Positions 21,208 through 31,640 of a stretch of 64,000 nucleotides of DNA are shown here, in pieces (position 1 is the first letter of the stretch; each line of letters opens with the position of its first letter). The position numbers and the translations under genes are program-made. The stretch spans positions 48,847,452 to 48,911,451 of the forward strand of contig JAPTYO010000002.1 in the NCBI GenBank assembly GCA_036873135.1. Reading direction: 5' to 3'. This stretch comes from Clarkia xantiana subsp. parviflora (Eukaryota > Streptophyta > Magnoliopsida > Myrtales > Onagraceae). The notes below the pieces were generated by a model that was not told the DNA's origin, did no database searches, and saw nothing but the letters and a program-made list of their open reading frames with translations.

Positions 21208-22426
21208 TCATATTCCCGTGAATGCCTTCTTTCCACCTCCACCAGAAGATCCAGCAGGAATAACTTTCAACACATTGAACCTCACAGTCTTGGACAATGG
21301 CCTTAAGAGAAGAAACAAAGCAACAACATAATTAATAAGATTATTATACAAGCTAAGCAAAGCAATGGAAAAACCAAGGGGTGGGGTGGCTCTGTCACCT
21401 GCACTGTCCAATAGTGACATGGTCGCCTTCCCTGACTCGGAAGCAAGGGGATATGTGGGCAGGTATATTGGAGTGTCGCTTCTCATATCTCTGGTATTTC
21501 TTCACAAAGTGAAGGTAGTTCCTTCTAACAATGATGGTCCTCACCATTTTCGCACTGTGGCAAGTTCCTGCAAGGATACGCCCTCTCACCGACACGTTCC
21601 CAGTGAATGGGCATTTCTTGTCAATGTAAGTACCTACACCAACCAACCAACCTAAGAATGGATCACTTCAACATCAATGCATTGCTAAACACACCATTCT
21701 GCTGAATTTAGAGCAACCAGTCAGTCCACCACAGCTGAAAGAAACCTCCTTATAAACTGACTTCCCAAAGTGACGAATAATTAATTTACTCATGATGTAT
21801 TATTACAAATTAAATACCTTCAATCGCCTCTCTGGGTGTCTTGAATCCAAGACCAATGCTCTTGTAGTACCTGTTCCCCCCTTTACCTGGTCTCTTGCCC
21901 TTGCCTGACTTCTTTGAGCTACACAATTTACCAACAACGTAACGATTAAAGCAACAATCCAGAACTGTAACTTCAAAAAACTGCCCATTTATTCCCATTC
22001 ACAATACCTGCATTGTTACGACAAGAAACTGCCCCATTTAACTGAGAAACTAAACACATACGAGTAATTCTAACCTCCATGAAATTTTTCCAGCGTACCT
22101 TTGCAGTTAAACTAGAATACGCGGTAATTCGTATTGAGCTATGAGTAGCAGTAATATAGTAGCATGAAAAGCGAGCGCGCATAATCAAGATAAAAAGCGC
22201 AACTCTGAACTAGCCCGAGAATTAAACAATACAATCATTTAACAGTTTCCTACATTGCGTCCACGGAGACAGAGCTGCTTACCAGAGGAACACCTTGGGT
22301 TGCTTCAAGAACGCCTTCTCCGTCTGAAATAAAAATCAGGTAAAGGATACAAATATCAGAAAACACGTTGAAGGAGCACCTGAGTGTAAGTGTGAATGAC
22401 AGAAGAGTGGGAACCTGGGCATCCAT
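21208..22426 (-). CDS. RPS11: 40S ribosomal protein S11 (uS17), cytosolic
   Basis: Five exons on the minus strand: 22426-22415, 22323-22283, 21918-21818, 21633-21399, 21301-21208. Together they are 483 nt, giving 160 residues, the normal plant length. The protein begins [18 protein letters not shown] and continues [20 protein letters not shown], then [17 protein letters not shown]. The uS17 core follows ([55 protein letters not shown]), ending KKAFTGI. It is a structural protein of the small ribosomal subunit. All introns are GT-AG. The first coding exon is only 12 nt, so gene finders may miss it. It converges with the KNOX gene; coding ends are about 330 bp apart. Confidence 0.96.
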
Positions 22427-22507
22427 CGTTGGGTTTCTTCTGGACCTGCAGAGAGAAGAGAGATCACTGGCAAAGGAGTAGCCGGTAGCCCTATGTCAAA
22501 GATTATA

Positions 22508-22560
22508 TTAGGGTTTTTTTTTTTTTTCCCAATATTAGGGTTTATTTATTTATATAAATA
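22508..22560 (-). promoter_or_regulatory. RPS11 promoter motifs: two telo boxes and a TATA-like box
   Basis: On the minus strand AAACCCTAA occurs at 22543-22535 and 22516-22508, with TTATATAAATA at about 22560-22550. Telo boxes are typical of plant ribosomal-protein promoters. A CTCTTCTCTC stretch just before the coding start is compatible with a 5' TOP-like leader. Confidence 0.6.
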
Positions 22561-22689
22561 ACCCAACTTGAATCGTACCAGTTTCGAAGAGGAGTATCGG
22601 GAGTAATAAAATTACGTCGGACCACTAAGCCCCTCAAAGGCCCATATAACTTCCATTCAAGTCACATCACTCTGCCCACTGGATCAGTT

Positions 22690-23585
22690 TTGTCAGGACC
22701 GCATCAGACCGGGAACTGGTGCCTCAGCCGGTCCGATTTGTACAAAAGACCGAAAAGGAAGCGAAACTGGTTTAATAGTTGGTTTTTTTGCGAACTTTCC
22801 GGTTCTGAGCGAATCGGGCGGCCTACCAGTTCGGTAATAACCAAAAAAAAAAACTTTATGTTGTCGTCGCAGCTCCTTCAGCCTCTCAAGTCGTGTCGTT
22901 CTTTGTCTTAAACCTAGATTCTCAACTTTGTATGTCCGCCGAATCAAGGAGGGAAACAACAAAGCGACGGGGAAGAGAAGGGAGGGAACGCCTACGATGT
23001 CTCGGAAATACATCAAGACTGCACCTTCTGCTGAGCCAAGTCAAACACCGTCGAGTCCTCACCGATCAACGATGGTAGAGTGCTAGTCTTCCTTCCCGAG
23101 CTCTTGTCCCGAACTGAAGGTGCAGTCTGTTAGGAATATGAAGGAAAATACACGAACCTCGAATTGGTTTTGAAGAAAGCGAGGTGCCGTAGAAGGGCGA
23201 AGGCGAGAGAATAATCAAAGCTGCAGTGGGAGGTAGGAAGTAGAGGAGAAGATTAGGGAGGGGGAAAGGGGATTTAGGGTTGAACTGGGAAGCAATGTGT
23301 TGGGTTGAAGTAGATTTAGAGAGGGGGAAATGGGAGATTTATGGGGAACTGGGAAGAAAATGGTGGAGAGGGAGAGGGAAGGAGAGTGGTTGATTGAAGT
23401 TGAGTGGCTAGGTCGTGATTTTTATTTATGCGATTTTGTTTGACTGTTGTTTTTTTCACCGTTTTACTTCTACTACATTCTGACTTTTTATCTCCCACAT
23501 CGGCCGGCCTAGGTTCGAACCGGAAATCGGTGACCTGACCGGTTCGATGACCGGTCTGGTTCTCATAACAGTGGATAAAACACAT
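22690..23585. mobile_element. Diverged non-autonomous element related to the hAT insert at 25210
   Basis: Both ends are rich in ACCGGT-type motifs: CAGACCGGGAACTGG at the left, GACCGGTCTGGTTCTCATAAC at the right (given in part). The right end resembles the hAT end GGTCCGGTTCTGATAACACTG. Internal GGGAGAGGGAAGGAGAG tracts resemble those of that element. No target duplication was found, so the limits are approximate. Confidence 0.45.
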
Positions 23586-23589
23586 TCAC

Positions 23590-24029
23590 GGGTGTTTACA
23601 CTTTACATGGATGGATATAGTGTGGTACGTAATCTAATTACGTCTTATATTATACACATATTAATTATGTTATCTTGCAAACTAAATAATGTAATATGAA
23701 ATTATGTTCATACTTCATTCACTGTAATATAAGATTATATCCAAAAATAGATGTAATGTGAGATTAAATCCAACATTAACATTACGGACTGTTTATAATT
23801 TTATTATTATTTATTAAAATTGAAGTTGCCAATACTTATTAGAAAGTACTTTGTATGATATTTATTATTTATTCTCCTATTATTATTATCATCTTTTTAT
23901 TTAGGGTAATGCTAGAGATAACGAGATTTCAACATAAACTCAAGACCAAAGAGGATAATAATTAGACTAGCCGACAAAAAGAAATCATCCATAATATTTT
24001 CGCTTTTTATTCCTAGTATACCCTTGATG
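23590..24029. other. AT-rich intergenic spacer
   Basis: Between the hAT-related repeat and the copia element. It contains short direct and inverted pieces around TGTAATATGAAATTATG and GTAATGTGAGATTA. No coding sequence or defined element is recognised. Confidence 0.4.
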
Positions 24030-24034
24030 ATAAT

Positions 24035-24260
24035 TATAAGCTTGAATCATACTTCATTGATGATTAGGGATTACAAGCTAGGTGATACAATATACTAAGT
24101 GAAACTAGGCTCACCAACTAAGACTATACAAAGAGTTGTGAACCAGGTGCATAGTGTTTGCATAGCACAACCGGGTGCATACATAATGGCAGGGTGTATG
24201 CATAGTAAAACTAAGTGTATGCATAGTGTATTGAACATAGTCTTCATATACACTTCTATA
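24035..24260 (-). repeat. 3' LTR of the copia element
   Basis: 226 bp. It differs from the 5' LTR mainly by an extra copy of AAAACTAAGTGTATGCATAGT-type sequence (about 21 bp, within a GTATGCATAG-rich part) and by lacking a TATA dinucleotide expansion. The pol stop codon TAG falls inside the LTR's first bases. Confidence 0.92.
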
Positions 24261-25209
24261 TTCTCCCATCCTTTTTTTCTTCCTCTTTTCTTTCTTGGAA
24301 GACATCCTTGATTCCATATAGCTTCAACAAAGCCAAGTGTTGGTTCTTCACTAAAGCCTTGGTTAGCAAGTCAGCTAGCTGATCCTTTGAAGGAATGTAG
24401 TGAACATCAATCTTGCCTTGTCCAATGTGATGTCTTGTGAAATGACAATCCAATTCAATGTGTTTGGTACGCTCATGAAACATTGGATTTTTAGCAATCT
24501 TCACAGCTGCTTGACTATCTGTGTATATAGGGATAGGAAGGTTTACTTGCAATCCAAGTTCCTTGAGAATCCTGCCTATCCAAAGTGTCTCTTGAATAGC
24601 AACTCTAAGGCACCTATACTCTGCTTCAGCACTTGATAGGGAAATGGTATCTTGCTTCTTGACCTTCCAAGCTATCATAGCTCCTCCTAGCTTTACACAA
24701 TAGGCACTCACTGATTTCCTACTAAAAGGGCAAGCAGCCCAATTAGAGTCACAATACAAGCTCAAATTAAGGTTGTTGTTGGAAGGATAGATCAAGCCTT
24801 GGCCTGGGGTGCCCTTGATGTACTTGATTATCCTAATGGCAGCTTCATAGTGAGACTTCTTTGGCTTGTCTACAAATTGACTTAGTCTCTGGACTGAGAA
24901 GCTAATGTCTGGTCTTGTCATTGTAAGATAGAGCAATTTGCCAATAAGTCTTCTAAATGAAGTAGCATCCTCTAATAGCACATTATCAGTGTTTGAGTTG
25001 GATGCTTTGTCATACTCATGTGTGGTGAGCTTGACATTGAATTCCATAGGGGTTTCAGAAGGCCTTGCAGCCCCTAAGCCAGCCTCCTCAATGAGCTCCA
25101 TAGCATATTTCCTTTGATTGATCACAAGTCATTGATTTGATATTTCAATCTCCAAACCCAAGAAGTACCTCAAGTTCCCCAAATCCTTCAATTTGAAGTG
25201 TGTGTTTCA
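24256..25209 (-). pseudogene. Copia pol, 3' part: end of RT and RNase H
   Basis: Continues the pol frame after the hAT insert: HFKLKDLGNLRYFLGLEIEI (RT thumb side). A TGA at 25131-25129 interrupts the frame before LVINQRKYAMELI, where related elements have a sense codon. The RNase H region follows: DSNWAACPFSRKSVSAYCV, then SLSSAEAEYR, YTDSQAAVKIAKNP, ERTKHIELDCHFTR and SKDQLADLLTKAL. The frame ends KKDGRI with TAG overlapping the LTR start. It would have been translated as the end of one gag-pol polyprotein. Confidence 0.92.
24261..24298 (-). other. Polypurine tract of the copia element
   Basis: Minus strand reads AAGAAAGAAAAGAGGAAGAA then AAAAAGGATGGGAGAA directly before the LTR. It serves as plus-strand primer and at the same time encodes the Lys/Glu-rich pol C-terminus. 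Confidence 0.8.
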
Positions 25210-25900
25210 ATCAGTGTTATCAGAACCGGACCGGACCGGCGGTCCAACCGGGTTCGAACCGGAACCGGTGACTCCAACGGTCCGGTTCGCCCAAATCCGG
25301 AGGATGTAAGCGAATCCGGTTCGAAAGCCGGTTTTTTGGTGGACCGGCCGGTTAGCCGGTTCGGTGCCCAGACGAAAAAAAAAAAAAAAAAAAAAAAACT
25401 TAGAATCAATTACCATCTGAAAAAGCTACGCATATTGAAAATCACCTATTGAGGACCTCAAACCTGTTCAAGGAGGAAAAATCACTTACGCATTTGAAGA
25501 AACTTGGATTGCTACCATATCTGGTGGTACTCTAATTGGCAGCATTGAATGCAATGAACCAAAATTCAGTTGATGGGGAGGTGAGTGAAGAAGGGGATGA
25601 GACGTGAGTGAAGCAACAGGGAGAGAACAGTAGGGTGAGGTTGGAATGAGGAGAGAGAGAAGGGGAAAGTGAGGGAGGGGACTCAGGAGAGAGAAGGAGA
25701 GGAGAGAGAGAGGGAATATGAGGAGACGTGAGATTTTTTTTTTGGTTAAAGGAGACGTGAGTTAACTGTGAAGTGGGAGAGAAGAAACTCTGGACTTGTG
25801 TTATTAGAACATCGAACCGCGGTCGAACCCGGTCGGGCCGGGTGAACCGGAAACCGGACCCCTCACCGGTTCGGTGTCCGGTCCGGTTCTGATAACACTG
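25210..25900. mobile_element. 691-bp non-autonomous hAT element inside copia RT
   Basis: Terminal inverted repeats CAGTGTTATCAGAACCGGAC and GTCCGGTTCTGATAACACTG are perfect. An 8-bp target duplication GTTTCAAT flanks it (25202-25209 and 25901-25908). The 8-bp duplication and CAGTG ends are hAT features. It contains no transposase frame. Poly-A (25376-25399) and AG-rich repeats fill the middle. Confidence 0.95.
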
Positions 25901-25908
25901 GTTTCAAT

Positions 25909-28440
25909 TGATTGATCATCTTGGTATTGGAACCAGTGATTAGAAGATCATCAACATAGACTAATAGAAACACCTTGTCATTGGCTTGTATCTTGGTGAA
26001 CAAGGAATGATCTGAGGCACATTGTGTATAACCATTCTTCAACAATGTTTGGGTGAGCTTGATGTTCCATTGCCTTGAAGCTTGTTTAAGGCCATATAGG
26101 GACTTCTTAAGCTTGCATACACGTTTGGTAGACCCTTCAAGAGACTTTGAAGGATCAAAACCTTGTGGAATATCCATGTACACTTCCTCAGTTAAGTCAC
26201 CTTGAAGAAAGGCATTGTTGACATCCATATGGTATAATCCCCAAGATTTGGCAGTTGCCAATGCTAAGATGATCCTCACTGTGTCCATCTTGACCACAAG
26301 AGAGAATGTCTCATTGAAATCAGTCCCTTCCACTTGAGTGAATCCTTTGGCAACTAATCTTGCTTTATACCTTTCAATGGAACCATCAGAGTTGTACTTG
26401 ACCTTGAAGACCCATTTGCAACCTATTGAAGATTTGCCTTGAGGAAGTTCCATGAGTTCCCAAGTGTTGTTTGCTTGAAGGGCTTGTATCTCTTCCTTCA
26501 TGGCCAAAATCCAATTGGGATCCTTGATTGCTTGCTTGTAGGAGCTTGGTTCCTTGATTTTGTCAATGGCAGCCAAGAAGCATTTGTATTGAGGGCCTAA
26601 AGTGTCATATGACATATACCTCTCCATGCCAAAAGTGGCATTGGAACTTGATCTTTGTTGAAGTTCAGCAATCCTTGCACTTCTCCTTGGTTGTGGTGGA
26701 TTGAGTTGTGCAATTCTAAGACTCCTCCTTAGATTAGAAGGTTGGGGTGGATCATCCACAATGGGTGGTTGAGGTGTTGGAATTTTTTGAGGTGGTGGAA
26801 CTTCATTGATTGGGATGTGTCTTTGTATATCCTCATCAAAGTAAGTTGGATTCTCTTGTGGGAAGTCTTCAATGGATTGCTTGGCTCCCAAGCAAGATGG
26901 AATGAGAGACTTTAAAGCATCCTTGGACATGCTAAATGGGAAGATGTTTTCATGAAATGAAGCATCCCTTGAAACATGAAACATTGAGTTGGAAATGTTC
27001 ATCACAAGGTATCCTTTTTGTGAAGTTGAATACCCCATAAGGATGCATGGTTCAGCCCTTGGACTAAACTTGTCATGGTTGTTCAATTTGGTTGCAAAGC
27101 ATAAGCAACCTATGGTTCTCAAATGAAGAAGAGAAGGTGCTTTCCCATATAGCACTTCCATAGGTGATTTGAACTTCAAGATGGAGGTGGGTAGCCTGTT
27201 GAGCAAGTAACAAGCATTGAGTATGCAATATCCCCAATGTCTCAATGGCATAGAAGCTTGAAATCTTATAGCTCTAGCAATGTTGAGGATGTCCCTATGT
27301 TTGCGTTCAACCCTGCCATTTTGTTGTGGTGTATGCACACAACTTGTTTGATGAAGAATCCCAAATTGAAGAAGTAAATCTTTGCAAATTGAGTTGATGA
27401 ACTCAGTCCCATTGTCACTTCTCAAAGTCTTGACCATTGTACCAAATTGAGTCTTGACCATGATCAAGAAATTCTTGATGTGCAAGAAGGTGTCACTCTT
27501 GTGTCTCATCAAATAGACCCAAGTTGCTCTTGAATGATCATCAACAATGGTCAAGAAATATTGATTATTCTTGAAGGTAGGCACCTTGTATGGTCCCCAT
27601 AGATCCATGTGAATCAAATCAAAAGGCTTTGAAGCAATTGAATCACTGATTGGAAATGAAAATCTAGATTGCTTTGCAAGAGGACAAATAGTGCATTGTT
27701 CGATACAACCATAGGTCTTATTCAAGCCTAAAACATCCAAATGGTTCAAATATTGTTCTGAGACATGACCCAAACGCCTATGCCATCTCAATACTTCATC
27801 CTTATTCCCCAAGCAAGTAGCTGCTATCTTCCTTGGGCTTGAAGGCACCACATCCTTCAAGGTGTATAATCCTTTATTCCATTGCCCAATCACCATGGAC
27901 TTGCCACTCTGGCCCTGAAGCAACACATGATCACAAGTAAAGATCACTTTGCAATTTAACTGGCTAGGCAACCTAGAGACTGAGATCAAATTGAACTTGA
28001 AATCAGGGACCAAAAGGATGTTAGTCAATGTGAATCCACTTGAGAAAGAGCAAGAACCAATATGGGTCACTTTGCACTTGTGACCATTTGGTAAGTGCAC
28101 ATATTGGTGATCAGAGTCACTCTTCTTCAAATCATGTAGCCATTCAATTTGATGAGTGATATGGTTAGTTGCACCTGAGTCAACTATCCAAACCATAGGA
28201 TCACTAGATATACCTGCCATGTTGACATGAGTTTGATCCACATCTTCAAAGGATAGAGGTGTATGATCAAAATGATCATCATGGGCAGCAACATGTTGAA
28301 TCCTTTTGTCAGCTGTGCCATGGAAGATTCTCTTGTCTTTGGCTGCCACATGCTCAATTGAACTTGAGGTTCCACCATCTTCAACAATGTTTGCTGAGTT
28401 CCAATTCCTCTTAGGAGCATTTGGATTATTTGATGGATTG
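25909..28440 (-). pseudogene. Copia pol, 5' part: protease, integrase, reverse transcriptase
   Basis: Open from about 28440 to the hAT insert. Protease: WIVDSGATNHIT. GAG-pre-integrase: LRWHRRLGHVSEQYLNHL. Integrase: LIHMDLWGPYKV, LRSDNGTEF and QQNGRVERKHRDI carry the three acidic residues. RT: IGCKWVFKVKYNSDGSIERY, ARLVAKGFTQ, MDVNNAFLQGDL and catalytic LLVYVDDLLITGSN. At 25909 the frame enters the hAT inverted repeat, giving a false C-terminus. Upstream it is one base out of frame with gag, so a frameshift lies near 28440. Confidence 0.93.
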
Positions 28441-29350
28441 GATGATCATATGGGTAGCCATGCTTGGTGTAGCAAACATCCTCATGATGACTCTTCTTGC
28501 CACAATAGGTGCAAGTAGGAAGTGGTTTGCCACTTGAAGCATTGAAATTGCCTCTGCCTCTTCCAATGCCATTGCCTCTTCCAAAGCCTCTACCCCTTGC
28601 ATATCCTCTTCCATTGGCTCTACCTCCTCCATAAGATGGAAACTTCCCAGTGAATAAGGCTGTTGCCTCACCCACATCACCAATGGATCCAGAAATGGTC
28701 CTTTGACTCTCTTCTTGTACTAACACAGAGAAGGCAATGCTAAGTGTAGGAAGGGGTTGCCTCATAAGCAAGTTGCTCCTAATGTGTCCATAGGAATCAT
28801 TTAGTTCCAAGAGGAAATCCATCAACTTCTGTTTCTCTTTGTGCTCATTGACAATGGCAATGTCCCCAGCACATTGGAGAACCAAATCATCAATGGAAGC
28901 AAGAGCATCCCATAGTTGCTTCATCTTGGCAAAGTATTCAGTGATGGAGAGCACACCTTGAGATGTTTGGTAAATCTCTCTTGTCAATTGAAAGATTTGA
29001 GTGCCATCCACTTTGTCAAACATCTCCTTTAAGTCATTCCAAATGGAAGAGGCTGTAGGATTGTAGATCAAGCCATTGACCAAGTCCTTGGCCACAGTGT
29101 TCCTTAACCATGCCTTGACAATTGCATTTGCCCTATTCCATCTCACCCTATCATTGACACCAACATCCAATCTTGTGAATGTGCCATCTATAAAACCAAG
29201 CTTATTCTTCACCAATAAGCCTTCTCTGATTGATGTGCTCCAAACATGATAGTTGAATGTTCCTTGAAGCTGAAAAGGAATGAGCATATGGCCAGTGGTG
29301 TCTGAGGGGTGAATGTATAGGGGATCATCAACATTGGTTTCCTGAGCCAT
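28440..29350 (-). CDS. Copia gag (UBN2-type) with zinc knuckle
   Basis: The likely start is MAQETNVDDPLYIHPSDTTG at 29350; an upstream in-frame ATG at 29431 exists, but the leader ends here in related elements. Recognisable parts are FNYHVWSTSIREGLLVKNK, a UBN2/Retrotran_gag-type helical core, a Gly/Arg-rich stretch (GRGYARGRGFGRGNG) and the zinc knuckle CTYCGKKSHHEDVC. Past the knuckle the frame drifts from pol by one base. The frame as read continues uselessly to 28184. Confidence 0.9.
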
Positions 29351-29431
29351 CTTGCAAGCAAAGTAACACAAGGAGCTTGAAGATTCAGAGTAAAGGGAAT
29401 TCAGAAGCAAGTGACTCCAATGAAAACGCAC

Positions 29432-30072
29432 ACAAACTATGCACTAGCAACAAAACTAGCACACCAAGTTTGTTGAGAGTAAGACAAAATTCCAGCTCAC
29501 TCTTCAGTACAATTTGTACAATCCGCAACAAATAACTCCAAGTTCAATGTTCACAAATCACTAGGAATGGATTAGGATCAAATATCCATTGAAGAAAGCT
29601 CTGAAATCTTCAAGAAATGGAGTGAAAACTCGAAGAACACACAATGACTCCTCAGCCGAGCAAGGTGTATGCAAACGTTGTAACGTAGGAAAATCATAAC
29701 TTCCAAGTGGTATGCGCAGCTTGAACAAGCTCAAAATTCATATCCAAATCCAGGGAAATAAAGCAAATCCCAGATTATAACAAGAACAATCACGCAATCA
29801 GCTCAACAAGGCTGAAATCAACAAGAACTAAGCAAACTAGGACTAAGACATGTTGGCTATCCTTAGTCTATGCTCAGCTTTGTGTAGTGTTGTGATCTTG
29901 AATTTTTACTTACTTGACATCCATTCTTGCATAAGAAATGGAAATTTCAAGTTGAGATGAAGATCCACGAAGCTTATCTTGTATGGTTATGCAAGAACAA
30001 GGTGAACTATGAAGGCTAATGTTGAAGAAATTTGATCTTCTTCAACTAGATGTGTACGCCGCCATTAGGGAT
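29432..30072 (-). other. Leader between copia PBS and gag
   Basis: About 640-720 bp with no frame of note, the usual untranslated leader and packaging region. It contains CTTGAAGATTTC-like repeats but nothing I can assign. Confidence 0.5.
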
Positions 30073-30085
30073 GGCTCTGATACCA
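30073..30085 (-). other. Copia primer-binding site (initiator tRNA-Met)
   Basis: Minus strand TGGTATCAGAGCC, the standard complement of the initiator Met-tRNA 3' end, abutting the LTR end TTATA without a spacer. Confidence 0.95.
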
Positions 30086-30294
30086 TATAAGCTTGAATCA
30101 TACTTCATTGATGATTAGGGATTACAAGCTAGGTGATACAATATATATACTAAGTGAAACTAGGCTCACCAACTAAGACTATACAAAGAGTTGTGAACCA
30201 GGTGCATAGTGTTTGCATAGCACAACCGGGTGCATACATAATGGCAGGGTGTATGCATAGTGTATTGAACATAGTCTTCATATACACTTCTATA
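30086..30294 (-). repeat. 5' LTR of the copia element
   Basis: 209 bp, ends TATA/TATA, followed on the right by the target duplication ATAAT (30295-30299). Confidence 0.92.
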
Positions 30295-30299
30295 ATAAT

Positions 30300-30600
30300 A
30301 AATGTGAGAATATTTTTTTTAAAATTTTCAAATTCTAATGATATTTATTTCAACAAAAAAAAAGATAATTTGTTTATATAAGTTTTTTTTTTATTAATTA
30401 GTGTTAATTACCGAATTGCTATTGAACTTTATGTGAAAGTGCAATTTGCTAGGCATATTTTTTTTTGTAGGAAATTGCTAGCCCAAGTTTTGTAATGCGC
30501 AATTTACTAGCTCTGTCAATTTTTTCATTAATTATTGACGGAATAAATTTTCTAAAATTACCCTAAATTTTTAATAAAGTTTACCTAGAAATTCGGTAAT
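30300..30600. other. AT-rich spacer
   Basis: A/T-rich with poly-T runs. TTTGCTAGGC and GAAATTGCTAGCCC repeats suggest an old MITE, but no ends could be fixed and no gene is seen. Confidence 0.4.
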
Positions 30601-31597
30601 TGTTGGATCCTGACTCTTCGCGGGTCGTTGACTCGAAAGTCGTCGGGTCCTTGAAGTGTTGTGTAGTTGTGCTGACGGGTTATTGGAGCTTGCGGGTGTC
30701 CGACAGTCGGGGTGTTTGATACTCGGGGTGTCGGAGTGTCGGGGTTTCGGACACTCGGAGTGTCAGACCGTCGAAGCGTCGGACTGTCGAACTGTCGGAG
30801 AGTCGGAGCGTCAGAGCGTCAGACTGTCGGGGACTTGCAAGCCCTTTAAATGACTAAGTGTTTGAATATCTTGCGGAGTAGGCGTGTATGCATGCCTTGC
30901 AGTGTACGTGTGTATGCATGCCTCGCGGTGTAGACGTGTATTGGGACCTTTACTGGACAGAGAGTCGGGTTCTGGTGAGTGCGCTTCGGGTTGCCGAGGT
31001 AGCGGTTCTTCGCACATGCCGGGATACGTGCGTCTTCGGATACCTGCACGAGGGGTAGTATCGCACACCACGCAGAGGGGGAGGGTGGAGTGCGATGAGC
31101 CTTCTCCGAAACTTAAATTAGAATTGTAGAGAGAGAAAGTTTAGAGAGAGGTCAGAGCTTCGGCGTCAACTTAGTCTTTAAATGAATATTAAGGCCCCTA
31201 TTTATAGGAAACCTTGGAATCAAACCAGGTTTTGAATGGTCCAACGTCGGTTTAATTGTGAAAATGTGAACTGGCGTGGACGAGCATGGAGTTGATGTCG
31301 GAGAGTCCGACACGTGTTGTGTACGAGTATAGGGTTTACGCGTCACCAAGAGGGACGGTCCGGACCACACCGGGGTATCGCGACAACCCGGTGTGGTCCG
31401 GGTTGTCGGTACAATCCGGACCTAGGTCCGGATTGTTGTCACAATCCGGACGAGGTTTTTAGGTCGGGAACGCGGACGCGCGCGTCCCGAACCTTTTCCA
31501 AATTTGCGGGTAAATAATTTGAAGCCGTTGGTGGGTTTGACGTGTAAATGAAGTCCGAGTAATATAAAAAGAACCCGAATCGGACGTTTACCCATCA
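30601..31597 (-). repeat. 3' LTR of a third Ty3/gypsy element
   Basis: TGTTGGATCC...ACCCATCA, 997 bp, in the same layout as the 50214 LTR: minus-strand TATA box CTATAAATAG near 31205, CT-rich leader, inverted GTCCGGATTG repeats (31360-31450). 30690-30835 is a degenerate array of roughly 9-bp GTCGGA(C/G)TG units. Directly right of it, on the minus strand, lies a polypurine tract, so the element body extends to the right. No 5' LTR is found, so the element is truncated. Confidence 0.75.
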
Positions 31598-31640
31598 TTT
31601 TCCCCCGAGTCAAGTGGTGGCGCGGCCCCTGCTTGACTCT
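31598..31640 (-). promoter_or_regulatory. Polypurine tract and stem-loop of the third gypsy element
   Basis: On the minus strand AGTCAAG (31638-31632) can pair with CTTGACT (31614-31608), followed by CGGGGGAAAA and then the LTR. Confidence 0.6.

Larger units (their letters stand above)
24035..30294 (-). mobile_element. Ty1/copia retrotransposon with non-canonical TATA...TATA LTR ends
   Basis: LTRs 24035-24260 (3') and 30086-30294 (5') run TATAAGCTTG...CACTTCTATA in plus-strand reading. ATAAT directly flanks both outer ends (24030-24034 and 30295-30299) as a 5-bp target duplication. This fixes the termini as TATA/TATA rather than TG/CA. The order on the minus strand is LTR, PBS abutting the LTR, gag, protease, integrase, RT, RNase H, PPT, LTR. 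Domain order is therefore of copia type. A 691-bp hAT element interrupts RT, and one frameshift and one stop are also present. Confidence 0.94.
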
